NCBI GenBank assembly: GCA_910589415.1
Contig: OU342635.1
Coordinates: forward strand, 38,342,929-38,406,928
DNA from: Malachius bipustulatus
Taxonomy: Eukaryota > Arthropoda > Insecta > Coleoptera > Melyridae
Length of the DNA: 64,000 nt
Direction: 5' to 3'
Shown: piece by piece, positions 33,901-42,180 of the stretch
How positions within the stretch are numbered: the first letter of the stretch is position 1
Layout of the letters: every line of letters begins with the position of its first letter
Program-made: the position numbers and the translations under genes
Notes under the pieces: generated by a model
What the model was told of the DNA's origin: nothing
Databases searched by the model: none
The model's input: the letters and a program-made list of their open reading frames with translations, nothing else

Positions 33901-36099
33901 TCCTTCTTTGCGAAGCATCTTATTCAACATCTGTGGTTTTTAAACTTGGAATGGGATGAAACACCACCTCCGAATGTCGTGGAGCGATGGGAACGTTACC
34001 AAGACCAGTTACCGTTGGTCTCACAAATAGAAATATTTCGAAACCTTCATATCAATGATGGTGTTAGTTTCCAACTCCACGGATTTTCCGATGCCTCAGA
34101 AGCAGGTTACTCCGCGGTAGTGTACCTCAGAACGGTAGATCAACAGGGAAATATTCACGTCAGTCTGATCCTTGCCAAGTCGAAGGTAGCCCCATTGAAA
34201 AAACTCACTCTTCCACAGCTCGAACTGTGCGGAGCTTATCTTCTAACCAAGCTAATTATTTCCGTCAAAACCACTTACTCCAAGCATCTGATCATTTCCG
34301 ATGTCTACATGTGGACTGATTCCACAGTAGTACTTTCGTGGTTGAGACAATCACCTCACCAATTGAAAACATTCGTTAGCAATCGCGTGAGCTTCATCCA
34401 AGAACACATTGCTCCTTCATCGTGGAGGCATGTTAAGTCCTCGTTGAATCCTGCCGATTGCGCATCAAGAGGCCTCCTACCTCAAGACCTTTTGAACAAT
34501 AAACTCTGGTGGACAGGCCCCGAATATATTCATTTAGATCGCCAGCTTTGGCCCTCTTTCTCTCTCTTGCCCACTTCGGTAGAAACAGAAACTCAAATTC
34601 AAGCCGAACAAAAGACAACTGTCTTGCTCGCTTCAATAGACGCTACTCTCAGTGCGTCATTGCTAAATAAATTTTCATCGCTGAAGAAAATTCAGTCAAT
34701 AATCTCTTATGCATTCCGTTTCATCAACAACGCGAGGAAGCCTCATGAGAAACAAACAGGCGTTCTAACTCAAGGAGAAATGCATAAGGCTTTGATGTTT
34801 TTAGCAAAATCTGTTCAGGGTCAGATCTTTAACTGCGAGATGGAATCTCTTCGTAAAGGAAAGGTAACCTCACAGCCCCTACGAAAATTAAACCCCTTCA
34901 TCGATAGTGAGGGAGTTCTCAGGGTGGGCGGCCGTTTAACTCACTCCTCTTTGTCCTTTAATGCGAAGCACCCAGTCTTGCTTCCGAAAAGGCATCGCCT
35001 CACCCAGCTCATCATCGAACAGTTTCATAAGGATCTGTTACATCCTGGCCCTCAAACTCTTCATTTTCTTCTCCGGCAGCAATTTTGGATTCTGTCGGCA
35101 AAATCGTCTATTCGCCATTATCTGTCACAATGCCATAAATGTTTTCGCACTAATCCCAAGGCGCTTACACCTCCCATGGGAGATCTTCCCGCAGCTCGAA
35201 TCAATCAAGTTAAACCGTTTTCTCGTACCGGTGTTGATTTCGCAGGCCCCTATACCATCACAATGGGACGCCATCGAGGTGCTAAGTCAACCAAGGCCTA
35301 CGTATGTGTGTTCGTTTGCTTCGCCACAAAGGCCATTCACGTCGAATTGGTATCTGATCTAACATCTGACGCCTTTCTAGCTGCGTTACGTCGCTTTGTC
35401 TCACGACGCGGTCAGTTAACGGATTTGTACAGTGATTGCGGCACGAACTTCGTTGGCGCCAACAAGCTACTCCGATCATATGCTCAAGGTGCATGTGATG
35501 CTCTTAACATAAAATGGCATTTCAACCCCCCTTCAGCACCCCACTTCGGCGGATTATGGGAGGCGGGGGTAAAATCTGTGAAAACTCACCTTACTCGAGT
35601 TATTGGCGAACAGATCCTCACGTACGAGGAGTTGTATACGTTTCTCGTTCAGATTGAGGCCATGCTCAACTCACGTCCGCTCTTCGACGTAAGTTCTAAC
35701 CCCAATGATCTCTGCGCCCTCAGTCCTGGACATTTTCTGACTCTAGCCCCCCTCACTTCGGTCCCTGATCAAGACCTAACAGACATTCGGCTCAATCGCC
35801 TCACTCGATGGCAACTAATTCAGCGGATGCAACAGGACTTCTGGCATCGTTGGCACTCGGAATATCTCCACACTCTCCAGCAACGCGCAAAATGGTTTGA
35901 GCCTTGTAGGATTCTCAAACCCAACATGGTCGTTTTAGTCAAGGATGACCAAGCCAAACCCCTTCAGTGGTCGCTCGCGCGAGTTCTCGAAGTTCATTCG
36001 GGACGCGATGGCACCGCTCGTGTTGCCACAGTACAAACGGCAAAGGGTATCGTTCAAAGGCCACTTGTAAAGTTGTGTCCTTTGCCACAGGCCGATTAA
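30922..36099 (+). CDS. gag-pol: BEL/Pao Gag-Pol polyprotein
   Basis: 1725 codons without interruption, normal length for BEL/Pao. Order: an N-terminal coiled-coil-like region (1-115); the Gag-type domain usually seen as DUF1759 (about 120-300, beginning RLPKIPLRTFDGHFSDW); Cys/His clusters (C344-x2-C347; CANC from 377); an aspartic protease with DSGS at 476-479; a reverse transcriptase with LIADIRQMY (Asp 805) and YVDD at 881-884; RNase H with Asp 1057 (FSDAS), Glu 1101 (LPQLELCGA) and Asp 1133 (WTDSTVV); an integrase with a zinc-binding H-H-C-C segment (HPGPQTLHFLL...CHKCF), Asp 1439 (GVDFAGPY), Asp 1505 (YSDCGTNF) and Glu 1547 (LWEAGVKS); and the C-terminal DUF5641-type domain (about 1620-1720). 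All catalytic residues are present. The ATG at 30922 is the first in frame. No env-like gene follows. Confidence 0.95.
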   Translation: MAKIREAKAKRDSLINQLTETLHLAETAREQLSFRSLFTRRYERVQVIYEQFSEIQGSLLSLLSAQVDVDLNAEDAVRKNFDTMYFTIEDIYHTLFPNTGSALAGAPIVNNSFSTSGPHIRLPKIPLRTFDGHFSDWVPFIQCYDNAIHNNDSLSAIDKFQYLLSSLQKEPLNIIKSLTMSVENYPIAYKMLTDRYENKRKLASHYWTEIYSLSQLHSESAKGLRTLLDKFRENRCALKALQLSDNLEDFMWFQLLFGKLDPETRKSFEGEIRNENTDIPKFSSLESFIDSQCQILESINDSSKTTKRSQSPKPQFKSNSNRIFPQRGKSFPTNSFSATVIRGCGLCSAQHKIYNCPTLLQKNPRDRFNLIKQHNRCANCLSFHPNDPCSSKGSCRSCKSTRHHSLLHFDSQYSQSAPGNPQTQEAKASSEPLPGPSFQSALHSNVNSSQTVLLATALIEIEDSHGTFQTMRCLLDSGSQAHFITSKGVQRLGLKRTRAKLPIQGLGLNSTVSEGTVDCTIRPRGNSQSTLSLKAVVLPKICAAMPPCKIDIANWQHLTNLTLADPHFNIPSNIDILIGAELFPQITLNGQIPGTQGQATAINSIFGWILMGNASPIIPNTISSLFVSFEQTLDSTLRQFWAVEEPPQASSVSPEDELCEKIYSSTVKRDDSGRYTVSLPFQEANPEFPGSREIALHRFHLLEKRLARNPELRSSYVEFLEDYKQQGHMIPVDSSTSKHCYYLPHHCVTRPEKTTTKLRVVFDGSAKSFNKKSLNDTLLVGPKLIQDLMVIILKFRLHQVVLIADIRQMYRQILVAPEHRDFQRILWRTDPSQPVQDFQLTTVPFGFSCSPYLAIRTLHQLADDEQSLYPIAAPVLKEDIYVDDVVTGCASFEQAAILKSQLIDLCKRGGFTLHKWCSNYPELAKGSDSCSNDNAFQFDADPNSTIKVLGLKWQPSTDSFTYSVEPSRRSCTKRVILSELARIFDPMGFLSPLSFFAKHLIQHLWFLNLEWDETPPPNVVERWERYQDQLPLVSQIEIFRNLHINDGVSFQLHGFSDASEAGYSAVVYLRTVDQQGNIHVSLILAKSKVAPLKKLTLPQLELCGAYLLTKLIISVKTTYSKHLIISDVYMWTDSTVVLSWLRQSPHQLKTFVSNRVSFIQEHIAPSSWRHVKSSLNPADCASRGLLPQDLLNNKLWWTGPEYIHLDRQLWPSFSLLPTSVETETQIQAEQKTTVLLASIDATLSASLLNKFSSLKKIQSIISYAFRFINNARKPHEKQTGVLTQGEMHKALMFLAKSVQGQIFNCEMESLRKGKVTSQPLRKLNPFIDSEGVLRVGGRLTHSSLSFNAKHPVLLPKRHRLTQLIIEQFHKDLLHPGPQTLHFLLRQQFWILSAKSSIRHYLSQCHKCFRTNPKALTPPMGDLPAARINQVKPFSRTGVDFAGPYTITMGRHRGAKSTKAYVCVFVCFATKAIHVELVSDLTSDAFLAALRRFVSRRGQLTDLYSDCGTNFVGANKLLRSYAQGACDALNIKWHFNPPSAPHFGGLWEAGVKSVKTHLTRVIGEQILTYEELYTFLVQIEAMLNSRPLFDVSSNPNDLCALSPGHFLTLAPLTSVPDQDLTDIRLNRLTRWQLIQRMQQDFWHRWHSEYLHTLQQRAKWFEPCRILKPNMVVLVKDDQAKPLQWSLARVLEVHSGRDGTARVATVQTAKGIVQRPLVKLCPLPQAD

Positions 36100-36334
36100 A
36101 CTCTCCATTGGTAAACTCTCTACTCATTATTCGGCGTAGTTAATAATGGTAGATCCTCTGTACATAATTATTACTCCTTTTTCATGTTCATTTGGTATTT
36201 TAAGTTTCTCATTATTTGCTCTACCAAATTTCAAACTTGGGAATTTGGTACCCTCGTTCTCGCCCATGTAGGCAAGCTAATCGCTCTTAAATGTTTTCTC
36301 CTTGTGAAAATACTGTGTATTTTGGTGGGCGGAA
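36100..36334 (+). other. BEL/Pao 3' untranslated region and polypurine tract
   Basis: Short non-coding stretch between the gag-pol stop and the 3' LTR. GGTGGGCGGAA (36324-36334) abuts the LTR and is the likely polypurine primer for plus-strand synthesis. Confidence 0.6.
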
Positions 36335-36905
36335 TGTTCTAATTTTACTATTTTACTATTAAATTTACTAATTTTTATGTAAAGTTGGTTGCATACAACG
36401 AACCTCGTCTTTAGTCAAGCAAGGGTAGTAATAATGCTATACCATCCTATCCTTTTCCCCTTATCCTCTCTCTCTCTCTCTCTCTCTCGCATCCCCCTGG
36501 ACAACGGAGAAGAGATTATGAACTCTCTTCCTTTCCAACTCTCGCCACGAAAGGTCGGGCATCTCTACTCAACTCTCTTCCTTTTCAACTCTCGCCACGA
36601 AAGGTCGGTCTACTCTACCACAGCACTCTACTCAAGACTCGTGCTTCTTTCTTCAACTCTCGCTCGTGTCGTGTCTCAACGAAAGAAAACTCTCTCTCGT
36701 GCTTCGCGAACATTTCAAAAATAACGAAAATTAACCGCTCTCTTCACCGATAATTAAAGCAATAAGTGAACTCAAGCAATCCAGTGCAAGAACACCAGAA
36801 GGACGACTTCAAGCCACCCGCACCTATACACTCACCAGGTAATTTGCATTTTCTTTACTGCCTTTGCTTGTTATTTTCAATTCTAAAGAACAAAGAAACG
36901 GTTCA
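36335..36905 (+). repeat. 3' LTR of the BEL/Pao element
   Basis: 571 bp, begins TGTTCTAATTTTAC and ends AAACGGTTCA; same length and apparently same sequence as the 5' copy. Followed directly by the target duplication TTCTT. Confidence 0.92.
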
Positions 36906-36979
36906 TTCTTCCTATAAAATACCTATGTGTAATAAAAACAAAAAATTTGAATTTCGTATTATTTCTTCATATATTATTT

Positions 36980-37068
36980 AGTAGTTTTTGCCCTTACAAG
37001 AAATGTTGGTTGCCTATCTTACACAATAAGGTAGGCAACCAACATTTCTTGTAAGGGCAAAAACTACT
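36980..37068. repeat. Perfect 37-bp-stem hairpin near the right end of the P-like transposon
   Basis: Left arm 36980-37016 (AGTAGTTTTTGCCCTTACAA...) and right arm 37032-37068 are exact reverse complements around a 15-nt loop. A partial copy of the right arm (AGGCAACCA...AAGTAAGGGCAAA) lies near the left end of the transposon at 29039-29067, so the motif is part of the subterminal region and may be a transposase- or host-protein-binding site. Confidence 0.75.
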
Positions 37069-38100
37069 CTTACACTGGCAACAAACTTAGTACAGTAAAG
37101 CATTGACAACTATCAGTCCATTATATTCTAGGTCTATGCTTGTAATAGATAAAAATTATTATAAATGTCAATAAGAAATAAATTTTGGATTGTTTGAAAA
37201 AAATGAGAGTGAAAAAGAAAAAAAGTGAAAGAGGAGAATGTTGATAGCAACGAGAAAAATGAAAAAAAAAAAAAAGAGAAATTTGAAAGAACGTCAGTGA
37301 GAAATAATGTTAAAAAATGTAATATAATGATTTAGAAGAATTAAAGAGAAGCAGAGGGACTAGAGAAAGGAGAAATTAAGAGGAATAAATGATAAAAGAA
37401 GAGAGTTTTTTCAAAAGGAAATACAGCAGAATTTGAAAGCAGAAAGAAGATAAAGTAACAGAAAGCAAATATTTATTAGTAAATGGAAGAGAAGCAGAGG
37501 GACTAGAGAAAGAGCAGAATTTGAAAGCAGAAAGAAGATAAATAACGCAAAGCAAAGATTGATTAGTAAATAGAAGAGAAGCAGTAAGAAAAAGAGAAAG
37601 ACTACGAGAACAAGATAGAAGCTTTATTTGGAAAGGACAAGGGATAATAAGAGACGGTGTCGGAGAGCAGTTTGAGAATTTTTGAAAAGTGCGGTAAGAG
37701 AAAGAGTTAAAAAAGAAGAGAAGCAGAGGACTAGAGAAAGGTTTATAAAGAAGAAGGAAATTGTAAGATTTGGAATTGTATTTAATTAAAATTTTTACAG
37801 TATAAGAAATTTTCAAATTCAGAGAGCTCGAGGTAGGTTAGATTTTCCTTTATTTAAAATTTTGTAAGTTACAAGTTATAAATAATAATAATAATAATTT
37901 CAAATTAATTTTTTTATATTTTATTTTGATTCAAACTTAGAAAATATATTGAAAAATTTATCTGAACCCACCTGAGAAAGAGAGTGTCCTCAGAGAATAA
38001 CTTTATTAAAAATTTTGTTGTTTATGGTATTAATTTTTTTTTAATAGAATTCATAATAATAAATTGAGATAAAGGGGGGAAAGGAATACCATAACAGTAC

Positions 38101-40587
38101 ATATCCTTTTTTAATGATATTTCGTTAATTTAAAATAAAACTTCAGGAAATTTTGCTTGAGTTGATTCGAGAGAAATTGCATCCGAATAATTAATCAACA
38201 AATCCTGCTTTGTTGGCTGCGTATAAGAAGACTTATACATAAACCAAACGTATACGCACATGCAATTTAGAAGCCCTTATTGGTAAACATTGTGTGTCGC
38301 TTTCAGTAGCAAAAACAAGATTCCTTGTCTTCGAGTTCCCTTACAAGAGGAAGTAAACGAATTATAGTTCGTGGGAGACACTCTGGTGTTGAGATTTGAA
38401 TAATGGATGCAAGCTTCAGCTCAACTTGATTAGGCAATTGTTCAACATGGCGCTGGTAATACAATAATCGCAGAGAAACTGTTCTTCGTAATTGACTGTT
38501 TTTGGTAATTTTTTCACAGAATCAGACAATATTTCCATGTCTACTTATATGACCGAAGTTTCACCAGTAGTTATAGCAAGTATTTATTATTTTTGTGTGC
38601 CAATTCTGTATATTTATTAACCATATGGGAGTAAGGAAAGAACAAGAAAAGTTTCTGCAGATAAAATTTCATCAAAAATTAGGTCAATGGTCCAATTTAC
38701 CAAACGATGATTGCCTTGAACGTTTGCAATGTTTATTATTGATTCTCCTACGGCCTATTAAGCTTATTCCCGATGATTCGACCGCTAAATCGGGATAGAC
38801 GGTTTTAAAGTCCCTATTTCGCTCCGGACGGAAGTAAAAAGTTCATTTTCGGGGGAACTATTAAGGTTTTTGTTTGTAGTTGTGTTGCCGTGCGTTTTTA
38901 TCCCTTTGACCGTTTAGAGTTTAGGATGTTGGTCTCGCTCGACCAACCCCGGCCATCATAGTTAATCAAAACTCGGAAGACTGATACAATTAGGGTTGTT
39001 ATTCGGTTCGCGTACTCGACCAGATTCGTCTGCTTTTGTCATCATACGAATCACGGTTAGTTTTTCTGGTTATTATTCGAAACAGGACTTTCAAGCCCAA
39101 TGTCTGAAAATAAATTTTCGTTTCGGGGGAATTTAATCATTTAGTTCCATCTTTTAGATATTGTTTGTTGAGCGACGATTTAATCATATAAACGATGTCT
39201 TCGATGCTTCTTGGGACTTTTATTTATTATAAGATTATAGGAACAGCAAAGAAAGATGTAATAATGAAATTCAAGTTATACTTAAAGCTAATTCATTAGA
39301 TGAAAGTTTTCTTAAGAACATAGCTTCCTGTTATTAATATTAGTACAATTGTTTGTTTTTAATTAAGCACTGGAAGTGTTTCCAAACCAGCTTACGTTAC
39401 CTAATAAATTTCAAATTAAATGGAATGTCCTGTAAAAATTCCACAGCTTAAATCTACTCAAATAGATCAAGTTGTGCTTATCCTGTTCTATGCGTTGCAT
39501 TAAGTAGGCTTCTTTCAAAGTTTCCATTATGTTTTCTTGATTACATTCGCTTCATTTGGGGGCGGGGTTGGAAATTTACTCGAGGAAATCAATTTTGTTC
39601 AAATGGGAGTGTTGTTGTATTTGTACGTGTCAAACTTGAATGAATTATGAATAAATTGTGTACTTCGTTTCGGCATACCCGCTCTTTCATTTATGAAAAT
39701 GGAACGCATTTCGGTTGAGCGATTAATCCATTATTTTAAGTGCAGTAGCCTTTTACAGCTATTACCGGAAACGTGTAAACACGGAAACGAATATCCATGG
39801 TATACCTATACACACATTCATCTTTTAAAGTCAGATTTTTATCATAATTTCGCTTGTTTTTACTCTATCGTTGTCTAAAAAATTCCATGTAGGTAATTTT
39901 TAAAAAATTCAGTAACATAGCGAACTTGCCCGTCGTAGCTTATCTCTCTACTGATCGAATTAATTTTGATCGCTATAATCGCATGGTGTTCAAATTTTTT
40001 TTATCTAAGTCCTAAACTTGAGAACCAAACGTAGATCCCAGATACCAGAGCCAGAGAATCACTATTGTTACCACAGCAAACATGCGAACATTCAAGGTGG
40101 TTTCACCTTGGCTGGTTCCGTCGGCGACAGTGCAATGATCTGTCGGTGAGATTCAACGGGGAACCACCGACCGTCTGGAAACAGCCGCGAGATACAGGAG
40201 AAAGGTTATTATTTTGGCGATTTCTTCGAAACGATTCTTAGACACGTTCAATAACTTTCGGGGCCTTGAAAATTTGCTGGAAGACGTGGCAGACGATGGC
40301 AATTCCGAAACTGAAAAACGTGTTATCCTGCGAATTCGCGTTCTAGAAATATGACCGTTAAAAGATGAAAATTAGTAATTTGTTTATCTTTTTCATTTTT
40401 TTTTATTTTCGCTTTGTGAGAAAACTGAATACTTTACGGTCCAACTGGATTGTTTAAAGTAGTTGTAGAGATACGGTGTTTCCCTGTATTCCTACAAACT
40501 ATAACAGTCAATTATTAATCGTAATAATAATAATATCAGATAATTCAAGACTGAGGGTATAGAATATTTCTACCTCTTTGGACTACA
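38101..40587. other. Unannotated stretch
   Basis: No supportable gene. 38800-39080 and 40080-40200 are GC-richer, and the latter (around CAAGGTGGTTTCACCTTGGC) could be a small exon or untranslated region, but no open frame or splice pair supports that. Confidence 0.4.
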
Positions 40588-41450
40588 TACAGGGTGAGGC
40601 GCGAGAACCTTAGGGCATTTTTATATGGAGAAGTCCTGGGAGTAGAAGTCTAAAAATTTGTGCGTTTATAATTTCGGTTTTGCCGAGCTGAACTAAAATA
40701 TTCACAACCCCACACCACTTCCGGTTATACCGGAAGTTGCCATATTTTTCTTTTTTTAAATGGTACACCCTGTATATTATTACATTTTCAGATTGCCTGA
40801 AAAAAAGTAATAAAAATGATGTTTACAGTTCAAATTTGTAACGACCAATTTATGAGTTATAAACAAATGAAAATTGCAATTTTCCATTTTCAAAGTAGCT
40901 TAGCTTGAAAACGGGTCAAGATATCGGAAAACGGCTTACATGTCCCTATCCTAACTTTTTGTATACTACGCTAGAGTACCTACAAAAAAAAATATTTTTT
41001 ATTAATTTTTTTTTGAAAATCGCTGATTTTTCATCAATTTGTATACAAATTTCATCAGCACCATAGGATACTACGTGAAAAGTTAAGATAGGGACATGTA
41101 AGCCGTTTTCCGATATCTTGACCCATTTTCGACCTAAGCTGCTTTGAAAATGGAAAATTGCGATTTTCATTTGTTTATAACTCATAAACCACTCGGTACA
41201 TTTTTGAACTGTAAATCCCATTTTTATTGCATTTTTTCAGACAATCTGAAAATATAATAATATACAGGGTGTCCCATTTAAAATAAGAAAGTTGATGGCA
41301 ACTTCCGGTATAACCGGAAATGGTGAGGGGTTGTGAATATTTTAGTTCAGCTCGGCAAAACCGAAATCATAAAAGCACAAATTTTTAGACTTCTACTCCC
41401 AGGACTTCTCCATATAAAAATGCCCTAAGGTTCTCGCGCCTCACCCTGTA
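40588..41450. mobile_element. 0.86-kb palindromic (MITE-like) element with doubled ends
   Basis: Starts TACAGGGTGAGGCGCGAGAA and ends in the reverse complement, with arms of about 400 bp centred near 41019. Inside each arm there is a second pair of similar ends: GGTACACCCTGTATATTATT at 40762-40781 and ATAATATACAGGGTGTCCCA at 41256-41275. The structure looks like one palindromic element inserted inside another, or an inverted duplication that included an end. The arms differ by substitutions. No convincing target duplication and no ORF apart from a 91-codon chance frame inside the palindrome. Confidence 0.75.
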
Positions 41451-42143
41451 TATAAATGAACTGTCTAAGGAAGAGTTTTCAGTCTAGAAATAGAAGGTAA
41501 GCGGTGTGCAAAATAAAGAATTACCTACTGGAAATGAATTCAAATGCTATTAAATGTGTTTATTGTTAAATGCGTGTCGGAGTTCAAGGCCGTGGCTTCA
41601 AGGAACCCCAATGAGAATGAGAAGTTTGCAATAACAGGATTCAGGGGGCTGCCCGTAGCGCAAAACATTATCTAGTTGTTCATAGAAGTTACCATTCCAC
41701 TGAAAACAGGTTGTGGTGTGAACACAGTGGAAGAGAGAGATAATGTTAATGAGAAAGATAGCTGAATATGTTGTGCGATTTAGTCGATTGCCACTATTAT
41801 GGTAAAGAGGACGACGACATCAACACTAACAAGAATTTGACTCGAATTATTGGTAAAGGTTCAAGTTGTTCTAAAAGTGACCCGAGTTTCTTATGTGGGA
41901 TTCTGTAGATCCGATATTTATGGTCGCCTGGGCTAGACAGACAAGTCATCAATTGTCGCAGAACATGCTGTGCTTCAGGATGACCACGCCCTATGCTAGG
42001 AAAAACGAGAACTATGTCCACTACATTACACCTAAGTCATAATTTTACTTAGGAATCTATAACATCATCGGAGAGACCGGCCGTTGCTACGGTGGTGATA
42101 GGTAGTGGGGGGAAGGCGGTGTGACGTCGCCGGATCATCAAAC
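41451..42143. other. Unannotated stretch
   Basis: No gene supported; a 74-codon minus-strand frame (41797-42021) has no recognised domain. GC content rises toward the candidate promoter that follows. Confidence 0.4.
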
Positions 42144-42180
42144 TATAAATAGAACCGCTTGTCCAATCGTCCAGTCAGTT
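42144..42180 (+). promoter_or_regulatory. Candidate TATA + Inr core promoter
   Basis: TATAAATAG at 42144 is followed by TCAGTT with its A at 42177, 33 bp from the first T, close to the canonical insect arrangement. Upstream 42075-42135 is GC-rich, unlike the surroundings. A second TATATAAG occurs at 42477 but its TCAGTT is only 10 bp away and cannot pair with it. No ORF beyond 97 codons follows, so if transcribed the product is non-coding, spliced, or the LTR of a retroelement whose ends I cannot place. Confidence 0.4.

Larger units (their letters stand above)
29546..36905 (+). mobile_element. Full-length BEL/Pao LTR retrotransposon
   Basis: A 7360-bp element with two LTRs of equal length (571 bp), flanked by the 5-bp duplication TTCTT (29541-29545, 36906-36910). 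It encodes one uninterrupted gag-pol ORF with all expected BEL/Pao domains in order. The LTRs appear identical wherever I compared them, including a CT-dinucleotide run and a 111-codon chance frame. It is therefore a recent insertion and plausibly still capable of movement. It is the innermost layer of the nest, having landed in the P-like transposon. Confidence 0.92.
28979..37138 (+). mobile_element. P-superfamily-like DNA transposon, split by a BEL element
   Basis: Ends are perfect inverted repeats of 23 bp (left begins CATAGACCTAGAATATAATG; right is its reverse complement ending GGTCTATG). They are flanked by an 8-bp target duplication CTTGTAAT (28971-28978, 37139-37146), verified against the uninterrupted copy in the other LTR (CTTGTAATAGATAAAAATT). 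A subterminal inverted block TTTGTTGCCA (29020-29029; complement 37076-37085) follows. An 8-bp TSD, CA...TG ends, subterminal repeats and a first exon encoding a THAP zinc finger together fit the P-element superfamily. Without the BEL insertion and its TSD the element is only 795 bp, so it lacks the transposase catalytic region and is a deletion derivative. Confidence 0.78.
26272..38096 (+). mobile_element. Non-autonomous LTR retrotransposon (gag-like only), split by nested insertions
   Basis: Two long LTRs beginning TGTTATAG and ending CCATAACA bound the element, with GTAC on both sides (26268-26271, 38097-38100) as the target duplication. Directly inside the 5' LTR is a tRNA-Lys type primer-binding site. 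The internal region is only 1575 bp (27311-28885) and holds one 349-codon ORF. There is no protease, reverse transcriptase, RNase H or integrase, so the element must borrow these enzymes from an autonomous relative. The 3' LTR is interrupted by the P-like transposon at 28979-37138. LTR length, TSD of 4 bp and PBS fit Ty3/gypsy; the missing pol means this cannot be proved here. Confidence 0.82.
28886..38096 (+). repeat. 3' LTR of the gag-only element, interrupted
   Basis: The 3' LTR starts TGTTATAGAAAATTGG at 28886 after a short G-rich polypurine tract (TTTTGGGGAAT). It is broken at 28978, and resumes at 37139 after the P-like transposon, ending CCATAACA at 38096. Removing the insertion and one copy of its 8-bp duplication gives a sequence colinear with the 5' LTR. 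Confidence 0.85.
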
